A stretch of 64,000 nucleotides of DNA from NCBI GenBank assembly GCA_035275405.1, contig DATEMU010000004.1:1-64000 (forward strand). The letters run 5' to 3'. This DNA comes from Phycisphaerae bacterium (GTDB lineage Bacteria; Planctomycetota; Phycisphaerae; UBA1845; UTPLA1). Shown here piece after piece: positions 43,789 to 52,736 of the stretch. The position numbers and the translations under genes are program-made. The notes beneath the pieces were generated by a model. That model made no database searches. It saw nothing but the letters and a program-made list of their open reading frames with translations, and was not told the origin of the DNA. Positions within the stretch are counted from its first letter, which is position 1. Each line of letters starts with the position of its first letter.

Positions 43789-45190
43789 TTTCGCCGGCGG
43801 ATATCGACCGCGCGGGCCGAGGTTGTTCCGTCAATTGCGTCGCATCCAACGCCACCAGCGGGCTGATTTCAAATCGTCCGTCGGGCTCGCCGTCCGCCCG
43901 GCGGGGAATCGCGTACCCCGCCGAGGCCATCCACCGCGCCGCCCGCCGCGACATATCGCGCTGCGCCGTCTCGATCGAATCGACGCCGGTCGGGTTCTTC
44001 ACCGGGCTGAACTCCTCCTCGCGCGAGGTCTCCAGCGTGACGGTCCGATTCGCCAGGGGCAAGGCGTCGAAGATGAAGGATTCGAGCTTGATTGCATTGG
44101 GCCGTTCGGGATGAACCCGGCGACCGCTCGACAAATCCATGTAAGGCACTTTCTTCTCGGCGCGATGCCACGGCAGGGCAAACGACGCCGGGTTCTCCGT
44201 CAGCCGCTCGACAAATCGCCGGGACAGAAGGTGAACCGCGATGTTCGCCGCGTTAAAACGGCGAGTTCCGTCCGGGTTTTTTGCATGGCCCAGCGTCGGC
44301 GGGAGATCCGAATACTCGATGACGGCGGCCTTGCCATTCACGCGGACAAAGTTGCCCACCTTTTCCAGATCATCCGCCTTGGGCACCGACTTGCTCGACA
44401 TTTCCGCGCCGGCCGAAACGTGCAGCCCGATGAAGGCCGGATCGAGGCAGGCCACGAGCGGGTTGTCGACCTGGAAATAACTGATCTGCTCGACGCCCCG
44501 CGCCACCATGTCGGCCAGCATCCCGCCATGGGCCAGCGCCAGGAGCGTCCCCCCGTGACCGTCCGGCGAGAGCGCCAGGCGATGCGGTTGGTCCAGAAGG
44601 ATTTTGCCGCCAGGGTCGAACGCTGGCATCACGCCCTGCTTGAAGAACCGGATCCGCTCCGACGACAGCCCAAAGTATTGATTCGCCGCGAAGAACGCGC
44701 GCGTCTGCGCATCGTTCGCCGGACTCGTCATGACGTACCACGTGGTCGCGCAGCCGTAACGACGATCGGTCGCCGCGATGAACTCCGCGAAGAGTTGAAA
44801 CAGCGTCTTGCCCCGCACGGGCGAAATCGGCAGCGCCCCCTTGGGGCCGTCCAGGCCCAGCCGGGTCCCCTGTCCGCCCGCGACCGTCAGGGCCGCCACG
44901 CTCCCCTTCGCCAACGCCTGGCGCCCCAATTCGATCGTTTCGTTGGAGACGTCCTGCCATGAAACGACCTCGGCCGGCTCAATCTCCGCCGTCGGGTGGC
45001 GATGATCGGTCGATGCGGCCATCGCGGACAATGCGGAAAGTTCCGCCGTGTTTACGCCCTCCAAATCGTCCAGCAGCTCCGATCGCTCACGCTCGTCGAG
45101 TGATTCCCAGAACGTGAAAACCTGACCTTGACCCGCCGCTTGATACGACGATCGGAGGCGTTCAGCTCGGCTTCTCTCACTGGCGGGCAT
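43772..45190 (-). CDS. UDPGP-family UDP-sugar pyrophosphorylase (UAP1-like)
   Basis: A 472-residue nucleotidyltransferase of the UDP-N-acetylglucosamine/UDP-hexose pyrophosphorylase family. The uridine-binding signature is LTVAGGQGTRLGLDGPKG, followed by TWYVMTSPAND, IRFFKQGVMPAFD, DGHGGTLLALAHGG, YFQVDNPLVACLDPAFIG and KVPYMDLSSG. These fit eukaryote-type UAP1 more than bacterial GlmU. ATG at 45190 is chosen; the longer reading runs into the divergent DUF362 gene. It likely makes UDP-GlcNAc or UDP-hexose for envelope glycans, with substrate unproven. Confidence 0.88.
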   Translation of the reverse strand: MPASERSRAERLRSSYQAAGQGQVFTFWESLDERERSELLDDLEGVNTAELSALSAMAASTDHRHPTAEIEPAEVVSWQDVSNETIELGRQALAKGSVAALTVAGGQGTRLGLDGPKGALPISPVRGKTLFQLFAEFIAATDRRYGCATTWYVMTSPANDAQTRAFFAANQYFGLSSERIRFFKQGVMPAFDPGGKILLDQPHRLALSPDGHGGTLLALAHGGMLADMVARGVEQISYFQVDNPLVACLDPAFIGLHVSAGAEMSSKSVPKADDLEKVGNFVRVNGKAAVIEYSDLPPTLGHAKNPDGTRRFNAANIAVHLLSRRFVERLTENPASFALPWHRAEKKVPYMDLSSGRRVHPERPNAIKLESFIFDALPLANRTVTLETSREEEFSPVKNPTGVDSIETAQRDMSRRAARWMASAGYAIPRRADGEPDGRFEISPLVALDATQLTEQPRPARSISAGESVYLG

Positions 45191-45264
45191 CGACAAACCG
45201 CTTTCCTGGTAAGCGCGACCGGCACGGGGCGTCGATAAACAATCGAGGCCCCAGGGCGGACAGC

Positions 45265-46296
45265 GTGCACTCATCCGATCAAAGCCGACCTCCGCCGCAT
45301 CCGGCGCGGCACAAATCGCGCCGCGACTTCCTGCGCCTCGCGGCATCGTCCGCCGCGGCATTGGCGCTTCCCGACTCGACGAGGCTTCTGGCGCAGGCGA
45401 TTGTATCCGGAGGCGAAGCTTCCTCAAAAACGGCTCTCGGCGACGCTTCACGGGTCCTTCGCGTCACATCGAAGCGGCTGGTCTCCGCGCACGGCGTCAA
45501 TCCCACGCTCCTACGGGAAAGTCTTATCAAAGGACTCTGCGCCCTCGCGGACACCGGTGTGGTCGCTGACGCCTGGCATCGTCTTCTGCGGCCCGATGAC
45601 ACGATCCTGTTGAAATTCAATCAATCCGCCGCCGAGCGCCTCGGTACCACGCCGCCGCTGGCCCGGGAATTGGTCCTCTCGCTCCAATCCGCCGGTTGGC
45701 GCCCAGAACAAATCATGGTCCTGGAAGTCGGCGGCGATGATCTTCGACTCGTTCGCCAAACCCGGCCGGCGGACCTTCGTTGGCAGGGTGAAGAAGTCCA
45801 CTTCGGCGTCAGCGGGCGGGATTCGTTTATCGCCGCACTCGACCAAGCCACCGCCGTGATCAACATCCCGTTCCTCAAGACCCACCATCTGGCGACCATG
45901 ACCGGTTGCTTGAAAAATCTTTCGCACGGCCTGATTCGCCACCCCTCCCGTTTCCACGCGGCCGGCTGCGACCCTGCGATCGCAGAAATCGTCGCTTCTC
46001 AGCCCCTCCGGAGCCGGCTGCGGCTCAATGTCCTCAATGCGATGAAGGTCGTTTACAACGGGGGGCCGGAAGCTGGCGCCGCCGATATCCACGCGGCGGG
46101 AGAACTCCTACTGAGTCGCGATCCCGTCGCCTGCGATGCCCTCGGCTTCGGTATCCTCAATGAAATCAGGGCCTTACACGGCTTGAACCCCCTGCTTCCC
46201 GGCGCCGCCATCCCGAAGTTCCTCGCCTCCGCGGCCCGCATGGGAATCGGTCACGCCGACGCCGAGCGGGTGCAAGCGACCCTGATTACGATTTGA
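45265..46296 (+). CDS. DUF362 domain protein with Tat signal
   Basis: A 343-residue protein with a twin-arginine leader (KSRRDFLRLAASSAAALALP). GTG at 45265 has a GGGCGG-like site upstream. The body fits DUF362 (IKG...LKFNQS, NIPFLKTHHLATMTGCLKNLSHGL). Its Cys residues are few and no ferredoxin-type CxxCxxC is seen, so it lacks the iron-sulfur part found in some DUF362 proteins. Exported folded, function unknown. Confidence 0.8.
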   Translation: MHSSDQSRPPPHPARHKSRRDFLRLAASSAAALALPDSTRLLAQAIVSGGEASSKTALGDASRVLRVTSKRLVSAHGVNPTLLRESLIKGLCALADTGVVADAWHRLLRPDDTILLKFNQSAAERLGTTPPLARELVLSLQSAGWRPEQIMVLEVGGDDLRLVRQTRPADLRWQGEEVHFGVSGRDSFIAALDQATAVINIPFLKTHHLATMTGCLKNLSHGLIRHPSRFHAAGCDPAIAEIVASQPLRSRLRLNVLNAMKVVYNGGPEAGAADIHAAGELLLSRDPVACDALGFGILNEIRALHGLNPLLPGAAIPKFLASAARMGIGHADAERVQATLITI

Positions 46297-46897
46297 GACG
46301 AAACTCTCGTTTTAGTCCCAAAAAGGGTTGACAGGAAGCGTTCTTGGTGTACGATATAATAGGAAAAGGTGGGTTCCGATGGTCGGTTTCCACCAATGAC
46401 AGTGTGACTGGGACTTGGCAAACGATTAGTAGCTATCATTCCTGATTTCCCTCATTAGTGCCCGCGCGGGGGCTTGGTGCCCGCGAGTCAATCTTCAAGA
46501 TCGTGCCTCGTACTCCTGCCACACGCTGCCCAATAGGGGTGGCCCAACTTGGGTGATCTCGGTTCGCTTGGACGGCAAGGCCGCCTGTTGCTAGCCGACG
46601 TTCGCCGCCAACCGCGCGAATAAACGCGCGAACGAGAATTGTCTCTTATTCGTTGCCTGAGGCCCTCGGCATTGGGTTGCCGGGATTTTCCTGAGGCAAT
46701 TGAAGTAATCGTGCGAAGGGACGGGCAACTCCTCCGCACGCGATGATCGGTTGCTCTGGCGAGGCCCAGTCGCGTTGATCGCGTGGCGTCACGCGACGCT
46801 ATCGAAGAGGTCTTATCCCATTGTTTTGAGTCCCATCGGCCTGCCAGACGTAGATCCGGGTCAGGCACAAGGACGTTGCCCAGAGGAGTTTTGAACC
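46297..46897 (+). promoter_or_regulatory. 601-base structured leader or ncRNA with consensus promoter
   Basis: The region between the DUF362 gene and the pseudopilin has TTGACA at 46328-46333 and TATAAT at 46355-46360 (spacing 21; TACGAT at 46350-46355 gives 16). Several local inverted repeats follow: CGAATAA / TTATTCG in 46610-46655, and GTGCCCGCG repeated twice near 46460-46480. It has no convincing ORF. It does not match tmRNA, RNase P or SRP RNA hallmarks by eye. It is either a very long 5' leader of the pilin gene or an unrecognised RNA. Confidence 0.4.
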
Positions 46898-47746
46898 ATG
46901 CAAAGGATTCGGAAAAAACTACAAGCCTTCACCCTGATCGAGCTGCTGGTGGTCATCGCCATCATCGCCCTATTGATCTCGATCCTTTTGCCCAGCCTGT
47001 CGCGGGCCCGCGAGCTGTCCAAGCGGACGGTCTGCTCCGCGAACCTGCGTGGCATCGGCCAGGCCATGTACATTTACGCCCAGGACGATCCGGGACTCTT
47101 CCCGGTAATCGCCGACGTATGGACCGGCTCACCGCAGGGAGCCATGATCCTGTTCCGGCCCCAGGATCGCACCACCGAGCCCTCGACGACGGGCATTCCT
47201 TCGCCGACCGTGGACCTCTGGTCTCTGGTGCGGCAGAACAACACCACGCCCAAGCAGTTCATCTGCCCGAGCACAACGGACTCGCCCGATCCCGCCCAGG
47301 ATTCCCTCGCCTACTACGACTTCGAGACGATGAAGCACCTGAGCTACGCCTATCAGTATCAGCACGATCCCAATCGGCCGCAGATCGGCACGAGTTCCGA
47401 GCCGACCTTCCCGGTCATGGCGGACGGCAATCCCTACATCAAGGGCAACGTTGGGACGATCATTCTCAAAAACGACCGGACCTCCGCCTTCCGCGGCAAT
47501 AGCAACAACCATACCAACCGCGAAGGCGAAAACATCCTGTTCCAGGACTCTCACGTGAGTTTCGAGAAGGGCCCGGACGTTGGTCTCTCGGGCTATTTCG
47601 AGCAGGGCGTCCCCTCTCGCGGGCGTGACAACTGCTACTCGACGCACTTGTCCACCTCCAATGCGAAGGTCGACCCCGGTAACGCGGCCCCGACGGCGTC
47701 GCAGTGCGACCTCGGAACGCGTTCAGACGCCTGCCTCGTCCCGTAA
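46898..47746 (+). CDS. Type IV pilin-like/pseudopilin protein
   Basis: A 282-residue protein with the prepilin leader QRIRKKLQA and the helix FTLIELLVVIAIIALLIS, with Glu5 present. The globular domain ends in a Cys-containing region and includes ENILFQDSHVSFEKGPDVG, a variant of the H/DG motif of planctomycete prepilin-type proteins. A good ribosome site (AGAGGAG) precedes the ATG, and a strong terminator follows. Its own long upstream region suggests a highly expressed monocistronic gene. Confidence 0.9.
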   Translation: MQRIRKKLQAFTLIELLVVIAIIALLISILLPSLSRARELSKRTVCSANLRGIGQAMYIYAQDDPGLFPVIADVWTGSPQGAMILFRPQDRTTEPSTTGIPSPTVDLWSLVRQNNTTPKQFICPSTTDSPDPAQDSLAYYDFETMKHLSYAYQYQHDPNRPQIGTSSEPTFPVMADGNPYIKGNVGTIILKNDRTSAFRGNSNNHTNREGENILFQDSHVSFEKGPDVGLSGYFEQGVPSRGRDNCYSTHLSTSNAKVDPGNAAPTASQCDLGTRSDACLVP

Positions 47747-47791
47747 GAATACGGGCGGGCCGGTATTTGATAGCTAAGTCGTAACTCCAGG

Positions 47792-47830
47792 AGGCGGCGG
47801 GTTCATCACGACCCGTCGCCTCTTTTCTTA
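47792..47830 (+). terminator. Rho-independent terminator of pseudopilin gene
   Basis: An 11-bp stem with one G-U pair (AGGCGGCGGGT at 47792-47802, ACCCGTCGCCT at 47811-47821), an 8-base loop and CTTTTCTT after it on the plus strand. It overlaps the stop of the convergent pyrE. Confidence 0.88.
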
Positions 47831-48361
47831 TGCGCTCTCGGTTGGAAGTCGCAAATCGACTTGATCCAAGAGCGCCTCAAATGCGAACCCCGCTTCTTTG
47901 ATTTTCTGCGCGGCGCCCTGGCCGCGGTCCACGACGGCCACGATCTTCTCCACCTCCGCCCCTGCGGTTCGTAGCACCTGGGCAGCCTCGAGGACCTGAC
48001 CGCCGGTCGTGGCGATATCCTCCACCAGAAGCACGACGTCCCCCGCCTGTACGCGACCCTCGTACATCTTGCTCGTGCCGTAGTCCTTTTTCGCGTTGCG
48101 CACAATGACAAAGGGCAACCTGGCCGCCATGGCCGCCGCCGCGGCCAGCGCTACGCCGCCCAGTTCAGCCCCCGCCACCAGCGTGGTCCGACCTGTCACG
48201 CGCGCCGCCAGTCGCTGTCCCAACTCCGCGAGGATGTCCGGCTGCGTTTCGAAGAGGTACTTGTCGATGTAAAAGCGCGATTTCTTGCCCGAGCGGAGCG
48301 TAAAATCACCCTCCAGATAGGCCACTTCCCGAATCCGTTTCGCCAGATCGTCCTTCGTCAT
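47828..48361 (-). CDS. pyrE: Orotate phosphoribosyltransferase
   Basis: A 177-residue type I phosphoribosyltransferase making OMP from orotate and PRPP in pyrimidine synthesis. FTLRSGKKSRFYIDKY near the N-terminus binds orotate and PRPP; the PRPP signature is VVLLVEDIATTGGQVLEAA. It overlaps purB by 4 bases (ATGA), so the two nucleotide genes are translationally coupled. Confidence 0.94.
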   Translation of the reverse strand: MTKDDLAKRIREVAYLEGDFTLRSGKKSRFYIDKYLFETQPDILAELGQRLAARVTGRTTLVAGAELGGVALAAAAAMAARLPFVIVRNAKKDYGTSKMYEGRVQAGDVVLLVEDIATTGGQVLEAAQVLRTAGAEVEKIVAVVDRGQGAAQKIKEAGFAFEALLDQVDLRLPTESA

Positions 48362-49818
48362 ACCGAAATCTCCGGCCGTCGCCGCGGCGTGCCGCGATGC
48401 CGCCGGCGCAGCGGGCCGACAGTCTTGCTCAAAAACTCGTCCACCTGCTCGGCCGCCAATCCGGTGAATCCGGCGGGGTCCATGATCCGCTCGATCCGCA
48501 CCCCGGAAAACGCCGGATCGCGCTTCAGCCGCCCCAGCAGATCATTCGGCTTGCCGTAGCGCTTCACTTGTTCGCCTGCCGCCCGCGAGTGTACGCGGAT
48601 TCGCTCGTGCAATCCCTGCCGATTCCCCCCGGCGGCGACCGCCGCCATGAGGATGTCCTCTGTGGCCATGAAGGGCAATTCGGCCTCGATGTGCGACCGA
48701 ATCATCCGCGGGTAAACGACCAGCCCGTTCGCGACGTGGGCGACGATCTGCAGCATCCCGTCCGTCGCCAGAAAACACTCCGGCACGAGCAATCGCTTGT
48801 TCGCCGAATCGTCCAGCGTCCGTTCGAGCCACTGCTCCGCGGCGTTCTGAAAGCCGGACTGCGCCAAGCTGATGACGAACCGCGCCAGCCCCGTCGCCCG
48901 CTCGCAGAGCATCGGATTGCGCTTGTAAGCCATCGCCGAGCTGCCGACCTGCCCGGCCTCGAAGGGCTCTTCCACCTCTTTCAGGTGGGCGAGCAGCCGC
49001 ATGTCGTTGCCAAACTTGTGGACGCTCGCCGCAATGTTGGCCAGCGCGGCGATGACCTGCGCATCGACCTTTCGCGAATAGGTCTGCCCCGTGACCGGCT
49101 CACAGTCGCGAAAGCCGAGTTTGGCGGCGACGCGCTGTTCCATTCGCCGGACCTTGGCCGCGCTGCCCAGCAGCTTGAAAAACCCCGCCTGCGTGCCCGT
49201 CGCCCCGCGCAGGCCGCGAAAGCGAAGACCCGCCAGCAGGCGATCAACCTCCTCCAGATCGCGGACGAAGTCCCAGCACCACAGCGAAATGCGTTTGCCG
49301 ATCGTCGTGAGCTGCGCCGGTTGGAAATGGGTGAACCCCAGACACGGAAGATTGCGATGCCGCTCAGCTTGCCGGGCCAGCGCTTCGACGACCGTGACGA
49401 GCCAACCCTGGACGATGCGCAGGGCGTCCCGGAGCAAAATAAGGTCTGCGTTGTCCACGATATCCATGCTGGTCGCGCCGAGGTGGAGGATCCCCCGCGC
49501 CGCGGGCGCTTCATCCGCGAACGCATGCAGATGGGCCATGACATCGTGGCGCAGCCGCGCCTCGTGGCGCGCGGCCGCCGCCAGATCGATCTTTTCGACG
49601 GCGGCCTTTAGCGCGCGAATCTGCACCGCGCTGATCGGCAGACCCAACTCCCGCTGCGTCTGGGCCAGGGCGATCCAGATGCGCCGCCAGGTGGCCACGC
49701 GCCGGCGCGGGGAGAACAGCGCTGCCATCTCCGCCGACGCATTCCGCGCCACCAGCGGACTTTGATACACGTCGCCTCCCGGGGAAGCGCGAGGACGGCG
49801 ACGGGAATGCTTGGCCAT
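48358..49818 (-). CDS. purB: Adenylosuccinate lyase
   Basis: A 486-residue fumarase/aspartase-superfamily enzyme acting twice in purine synthesis (SAICAR and adenylosuccinate cleavage). It has YQSPLVARNASAEM at the N-terminus, RHDVMAHLHAF, HLGATSMDIVDNADL with the catalytic His region, GFTHFQPAQLTTIGKR, and the superfamily signature GSSAMAYKRNP. An N-terminal basic tail (MAKHSRRRPRASPG) and a basic C-terminal tail are extra. Size and motif order fit the longer eukaryote-like PurB type. Confidence 0.94.
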   Translation of the reverse strand: MAKHSRRRPRASPGGDVYQSPLVARNASAEMAALFSPRRRVATWRRIWIALAQTQRELGLPISAVQIRALKAAVEKIDLAAAARHEARLRHDVMAHLHAFADEAPAARGILHLGATSMDIVDNADLILLRDALRIVQGWLVTVVEALARQAERHRNLPCLGFTHFQPAQLTTIGKRISLWCWDFVRDLEEVDRLLAGLRFRGLRGATGTQAGFFKLLGSAAKVRRMEQRVAAKLGFRDCEPVTGQTYSRKVDAQVIAALANIAASVHKFGNDMRLLAHLKEVEEPFEAGQVGSSAMAYKRNPMLCERATGLARFVISLAQSGFQNAAEQWLERTLDDSANKRLLVPECFLATDGMLQIVAHVANGLVVYPRMIRSHIEAELPFMATEDILMAAVAAGGNRQGLHERIRVHSRAAGEQVKRYGKPNDLLGRLKRDPAFSGVRIERIMDPAGFTGLAAEQVDEFLSKTVGPLRRRHRGTPRRRPEISV

Positions 49819-49821
49819 AAG

Positions 49822-50817
49822 CTAGGAAACCATCAGGCTCAGGAGTTCCGGCAGGAAAGCCTCATACTCGGCCTCAAACTTCTCCAAATCGTCCGTCACA
49901 TAGGCGCGGAACACCGCCTCGCCGAAGGTCATCGTGCCGTCGGTGTCCGCGGCCATGAACGCCTGGGCCTTGCGATCCATCGATTCGCTGCCCAGTTCGC
50001 GAAGCAGCTCCTGAAACCCCGCGTGATAAGGATTCTCGCGCGGAGGCCGTTGCAGAAAGACGATCAGCGACCACCATTGGCTGTAGCAGCCCAGCACCTG
50101 CTGCGTCGGGTTGTGGATCTCCCGCCCGGCGTTCGTCCCCAGCAGCTCCTTGAGCGGCTTCATCGACTTGTTGCTGAATTGCTTGCGCAGCGCCGGCGTA
50201 CGCAGGGTATTCTGGCGGGGATTGAAGACGGGCCGGCCCTCCTCGTCGAGATCGAAGGACTCAAAGTAGCAGGCCAGTCCCTCGTTGATCCACGCCGGAA
50301 TCGACGGGCCGTGCGTCGCGTCAAGATACTGGTGCAGTCCCTCGTGGGCCAGGATGGACAAGGTGCTGCGTCGCGAGCCGTAGTGCGAGACCGTCACGCC
50401 GCGCTCCGAGTAGCCGCCGGATCGAATCTGCTTGTACGTCTCGGCCCGTGGTCCGGCGAACTCCTCCGTGAATCGCTCCCATTGCCAGCGCGTCTGAAAA
50501 AGGTACGTCTCCAGCGGCCGCTCGGACCCGCTCGGCGCCGGCAACAGCTCGGAGTAGGCCAGATAGCAACTCTCCAGAAACCCGGGCAACGCATCGACAA
50601 ACGGCTTGGACTTGCACGTCGTTCGCACGATGTAATGGGCCGATGTACACTCCGATCCCTTGGCCCCGCGATAGGTCCAGTCCTCTGCGGTGTAGGGGAC
50701 CGGAGTGTAAGGCGAGGGCGAGTGACAACCGGCGATCGAAGCGCCGACGCAGCCGACCATCCCGGCCAGGCTCATCCTCACCAACCGGTTCGGACGATGA
50801 AGATACGTTTTGCTCAT
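49822..50817 (-). CDS. DUF1570-like lipoprotein, putative metallopeptidase
   Basis: A 331-residue lipoprotein (signal ending SIAGC, lipidated Cys near 31). The motif STLSILAHEGLHQYLD holds HExxH and is followed by IPAWINEGLACYFE, whose Glu would be the third ligand; this gluzincin-like layout is typical of DUF1570/peptidase MA-like proteins. It stands 4 bases before purB, but co-function is not implied. Likely anchored in a membrane facing the periplasm. Substrate unknown. Confidence 0.82.
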   Translation of the reverse strand: MSKTYLHRPNRLVRMSLAGMVGCVGASIAGCHSPSPYTPVPYTAEDWTYRGAKGSECTSAHYIVRTTCKSKPFVDALPGFLESCYLAYSELLPAPSGSERPLETYLFQTRWQWERFTEEFAGPRAETYKQIRSGGYSERGVTVSHYGSRRSTLSILAHEGLHQYLDATHGPSIPAWINEGLACYFESFDLDEEGRPVFNPRQNTLRTPALRKQFSNKSMKPLKELLGTNAGREIHNPTQQVLGCYSQWWSLIVFLQRPPRENPYHAGFQELLRELGSESMDRKAQAFMAADTDGTMTFGEAVFRAYVTDDLEKFEAEYEAFLPELLSLMVS

Positions 50818-50893
50818 GGCCGTGCAATGCTAATCGAAGAGTCGCCTGGGCGACAGACAGGCGCGGCCGATTCGCAACAAAGGATGACACCCC

Positions 50894-52654
50894 ATGCCCG
50901 ATAGACACCGCGCCGCGGTCACCGCTTTGCCGGCGGATCGCGCCCGGTTCGCCATGGCCCTGCGCAAGGCCCTCTCGTCCGGCTACAGCGCCCGCGATCT
51001 GCGCAAAGACATCCTCGCCGGCCTCGTCGTCGGCGTCGTCGCCCTGCCGCTTTCGATGGCGCTGGCCATCGCCTCCGGTGTCCCGCCGCAACACGGCCTT
51101 TACACCGCCATCATCGGCGGCGGACTGATCGCCCTGCTCGGAGGATCGGCCGTCCAGGTCTCCGGACCCACCGCCGCGTTTGTGGTCATCCTGGCGCCCA
51201 TCGCCACGAAGTTCGGGCTCGGCGGTCTGCTGGTCGCTACCCTGATGGCCGGTCTCCTGTTGATGATCGCCGGGATGGCCCGCTGGGGCAGATTGATCGA
51301 ATTCATTCCTTATCCCGTCACCACCGGATTCACGAGTGGCATCGCCGTCGTGATCGCGACACTGCAAATCAAGGACTTCCTCGGTCTCACGATTCCTCAA
51401 ATGCCCGAGCACTTTCTCGAACGCGTCCATGCCATCATCGTGGCGCTTCCAACGATGCGAACGACTGATTTGTCGATCGGAGTGCTGACACTGCTGATCC
51501 TCGTCATTCTCCCCCGGCTGACCAAGGCGATTCCCGCGCCGCTCGTCGCCCTTCCCGCGGGCGCGCTCGCCGCGTGGATCCTGCCCCGGTACTTCCCCGG
51601 TTTCGACGTCGCCACGATCAGCAGCCGGTTCACCTATGTCCTGGATGGCGTGACCAGGAACGGTATTCCTCAACTGCCACCGATGCCGCTCTTGCCCTGG
51701 TTATGTTCAGGGCCGAACGGGACAGAACTCGTCCTCTCCATGGAGCTGTTTCGCGCCCTCGCCGGTCCCGCTTTCGCCATCGCTACGCTCGGTGCGATTG
51801 AATCGCTCCTCTCCGCCGTCGTCGCCGACGGCATGACCGGCGGAAAACACGATCCCGACGCCGAACTCATCGCGCAAGGTTTGGGCAACATCGCCGCCCC
51901 CTTCTTCGGCGGCATCGCGGCCACCGGCGCGATCGCCCGCACCGCCACCAACATCCGCTACGGGGCCCGCACGCCGGTCGCCGCCATCGTCCACGCCCTG
52001 TTTATTCTCTTCGCGATCCTCCTCTTCGCGCCGCTGTTGGGATACCTGCCGATGGCCTCGATGGCCGCCCTCCTCATGGTCGTTGCCTGGAACATGAGCG
52101 AGGCCAAGCACGTCGCCCACGTCGTCCGCGTCGGCCCGGGGAGCGATGTGTTCGTCCTCTTGACCTGCTTCGGACTGACCGTGGTCTTTGACATGGTCAT
52201 CTCGGTCAGCGTCGGAGTCGTGCTCGCAGCCGTGTTGTTCATGCGGCGCATGGCGGAAGTCTCCAACGTGCGGCTCATCAGCGCCGGCCCGGAGCACCCG
52301 CAGGTTTTCCTCCCGCCCGGCGCCATCATCTATGAGATCGCCGGCCCGCTCTTTTTCGGCGCCGCCCAAAAGGCCATGAGCGAGTTGCGGATCGTCGAGC
52401 GCCACGTCAAGACCGTGATTCTGGACCTGTCCGCCGTCCCCATGATGGACGCGACAGGGCTCGTCAATCTGGAGTCGGCCATGGAGCGGCTTCGCAAGGC
52501 GGGTACGTCCATCATCATCGCCGGAGTCCAGAACCAGCCCCTCCAGGTAATGGCCAAGGCCGGCTGGAAAGACCGCCACGGTTGGATAACCATCCGCCGG
52601 AGCCTCGACGATGGGATCGCCCTCTCGTGGGCACGCCACGCGACCGGCGTGTGA
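50894..52654 (+). CDS. SulP family anion transporter with STAS domain
   Basis: A 586-residue inorganic anion permease. About twelve membrane segments begin with DILAGLVVGVVALPLSMALAI; GGSAVQVSGPTAAFVVIL and IATLQIKDFLGL are SulP landmarks. A STAS domain closes the protein (TVILDLSAVPMMDATGLVNL). Sulfate, bicarbonate or another anion is possible; the sequence does not decide. AAAGGA precedes the ATG. It diverges from the DUF1570 gene. Confidence 0.93.
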   Translation: MPDRHRAAVTALPADRARFAMALRKALSSGYSARDLRKDILAGLVVGVVALPLSMALAIASGVPPQHGLYTAIIGGGLIALLGGSAVQVSGPTAAFVVILAPIATKFGLGGLLVATLMAGLLLMIAGMARWGRLIEFIPYPVTTGFTSGIAVVIATLQIKDFLGLTIPQMPEHFLERVHAIIVALPTMRTTDLSIGVLTLLILVILPRLTKAIPAPLVALPAGALAAWILPRYFPGFDVATISSRFTYVLDGVTRNGIPQLPPMPLLPWLCSGPNGTELVLSMELFRALAGPAFAIATLGAIESLLSAVVADGMTGGKHDPDAELIAQGLGNIAAPFFGGIAATGAIARTATNIRYGARTPVAAIVHALFILFAILLFAPLLGYLPMASMAALLMVVAWNMSEAKHVAHVVRVGPGSDVFVLLTCFGLTVVFDMVISVSVGVVLAAVLFMRRMAEVSNVRLISAGPEHPQVFLPPGAIIYEIAGPLFFGAAQKAMSELRIVERHVKTVILDLSAVPMMDATGLVNLESAMERLRKAGTSIIIAGVQNQPLQVMAKAGWKDRHGWITIRRSLDDGIALSWARHATGV

Positions 52655-52702
52655 AAGACCCCCCAAAGATCCTATTCCTCTCCGCCTGTTACAGGCCTAT
52701 GA

Positions 52703-52725
52703 TATAACAGTTAGCCTTAACTGTT
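52703..52725 (+). promoter_or_regulatory. Promoter and inverted-repeat operator of lacI-type gene
   Basis: A -10 element TATAAC (52703-52708) overlaps a perfect 8-bp inverted repeat with 4-base spacer (AACAGTTA at 52706-52713, TAACTGTT at 52718-52725), 12 bases before the regulator start. The position fits an autoregulatory operator. The -35 is weak. Confidence 0.6.
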
Positions 52726-52736
52726 GGTCTAAACCG

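Noticed and set aside
41233-43866. An 877-codon plus-strand open frame
   Set aside because: It is antisense to the spermidine-synthase-like gene, is Arg/His/Pro-rich without any domain, and has no ribosome site; GC-rich codon use on the other strand produces such frames.
46488-46868. A 126-codon minus-strand open frame in the 600-base gap
   Set aside because: Arg/Ser-rich composition, no ribosome site and no motif; the gap is better seen as leader or RNA.
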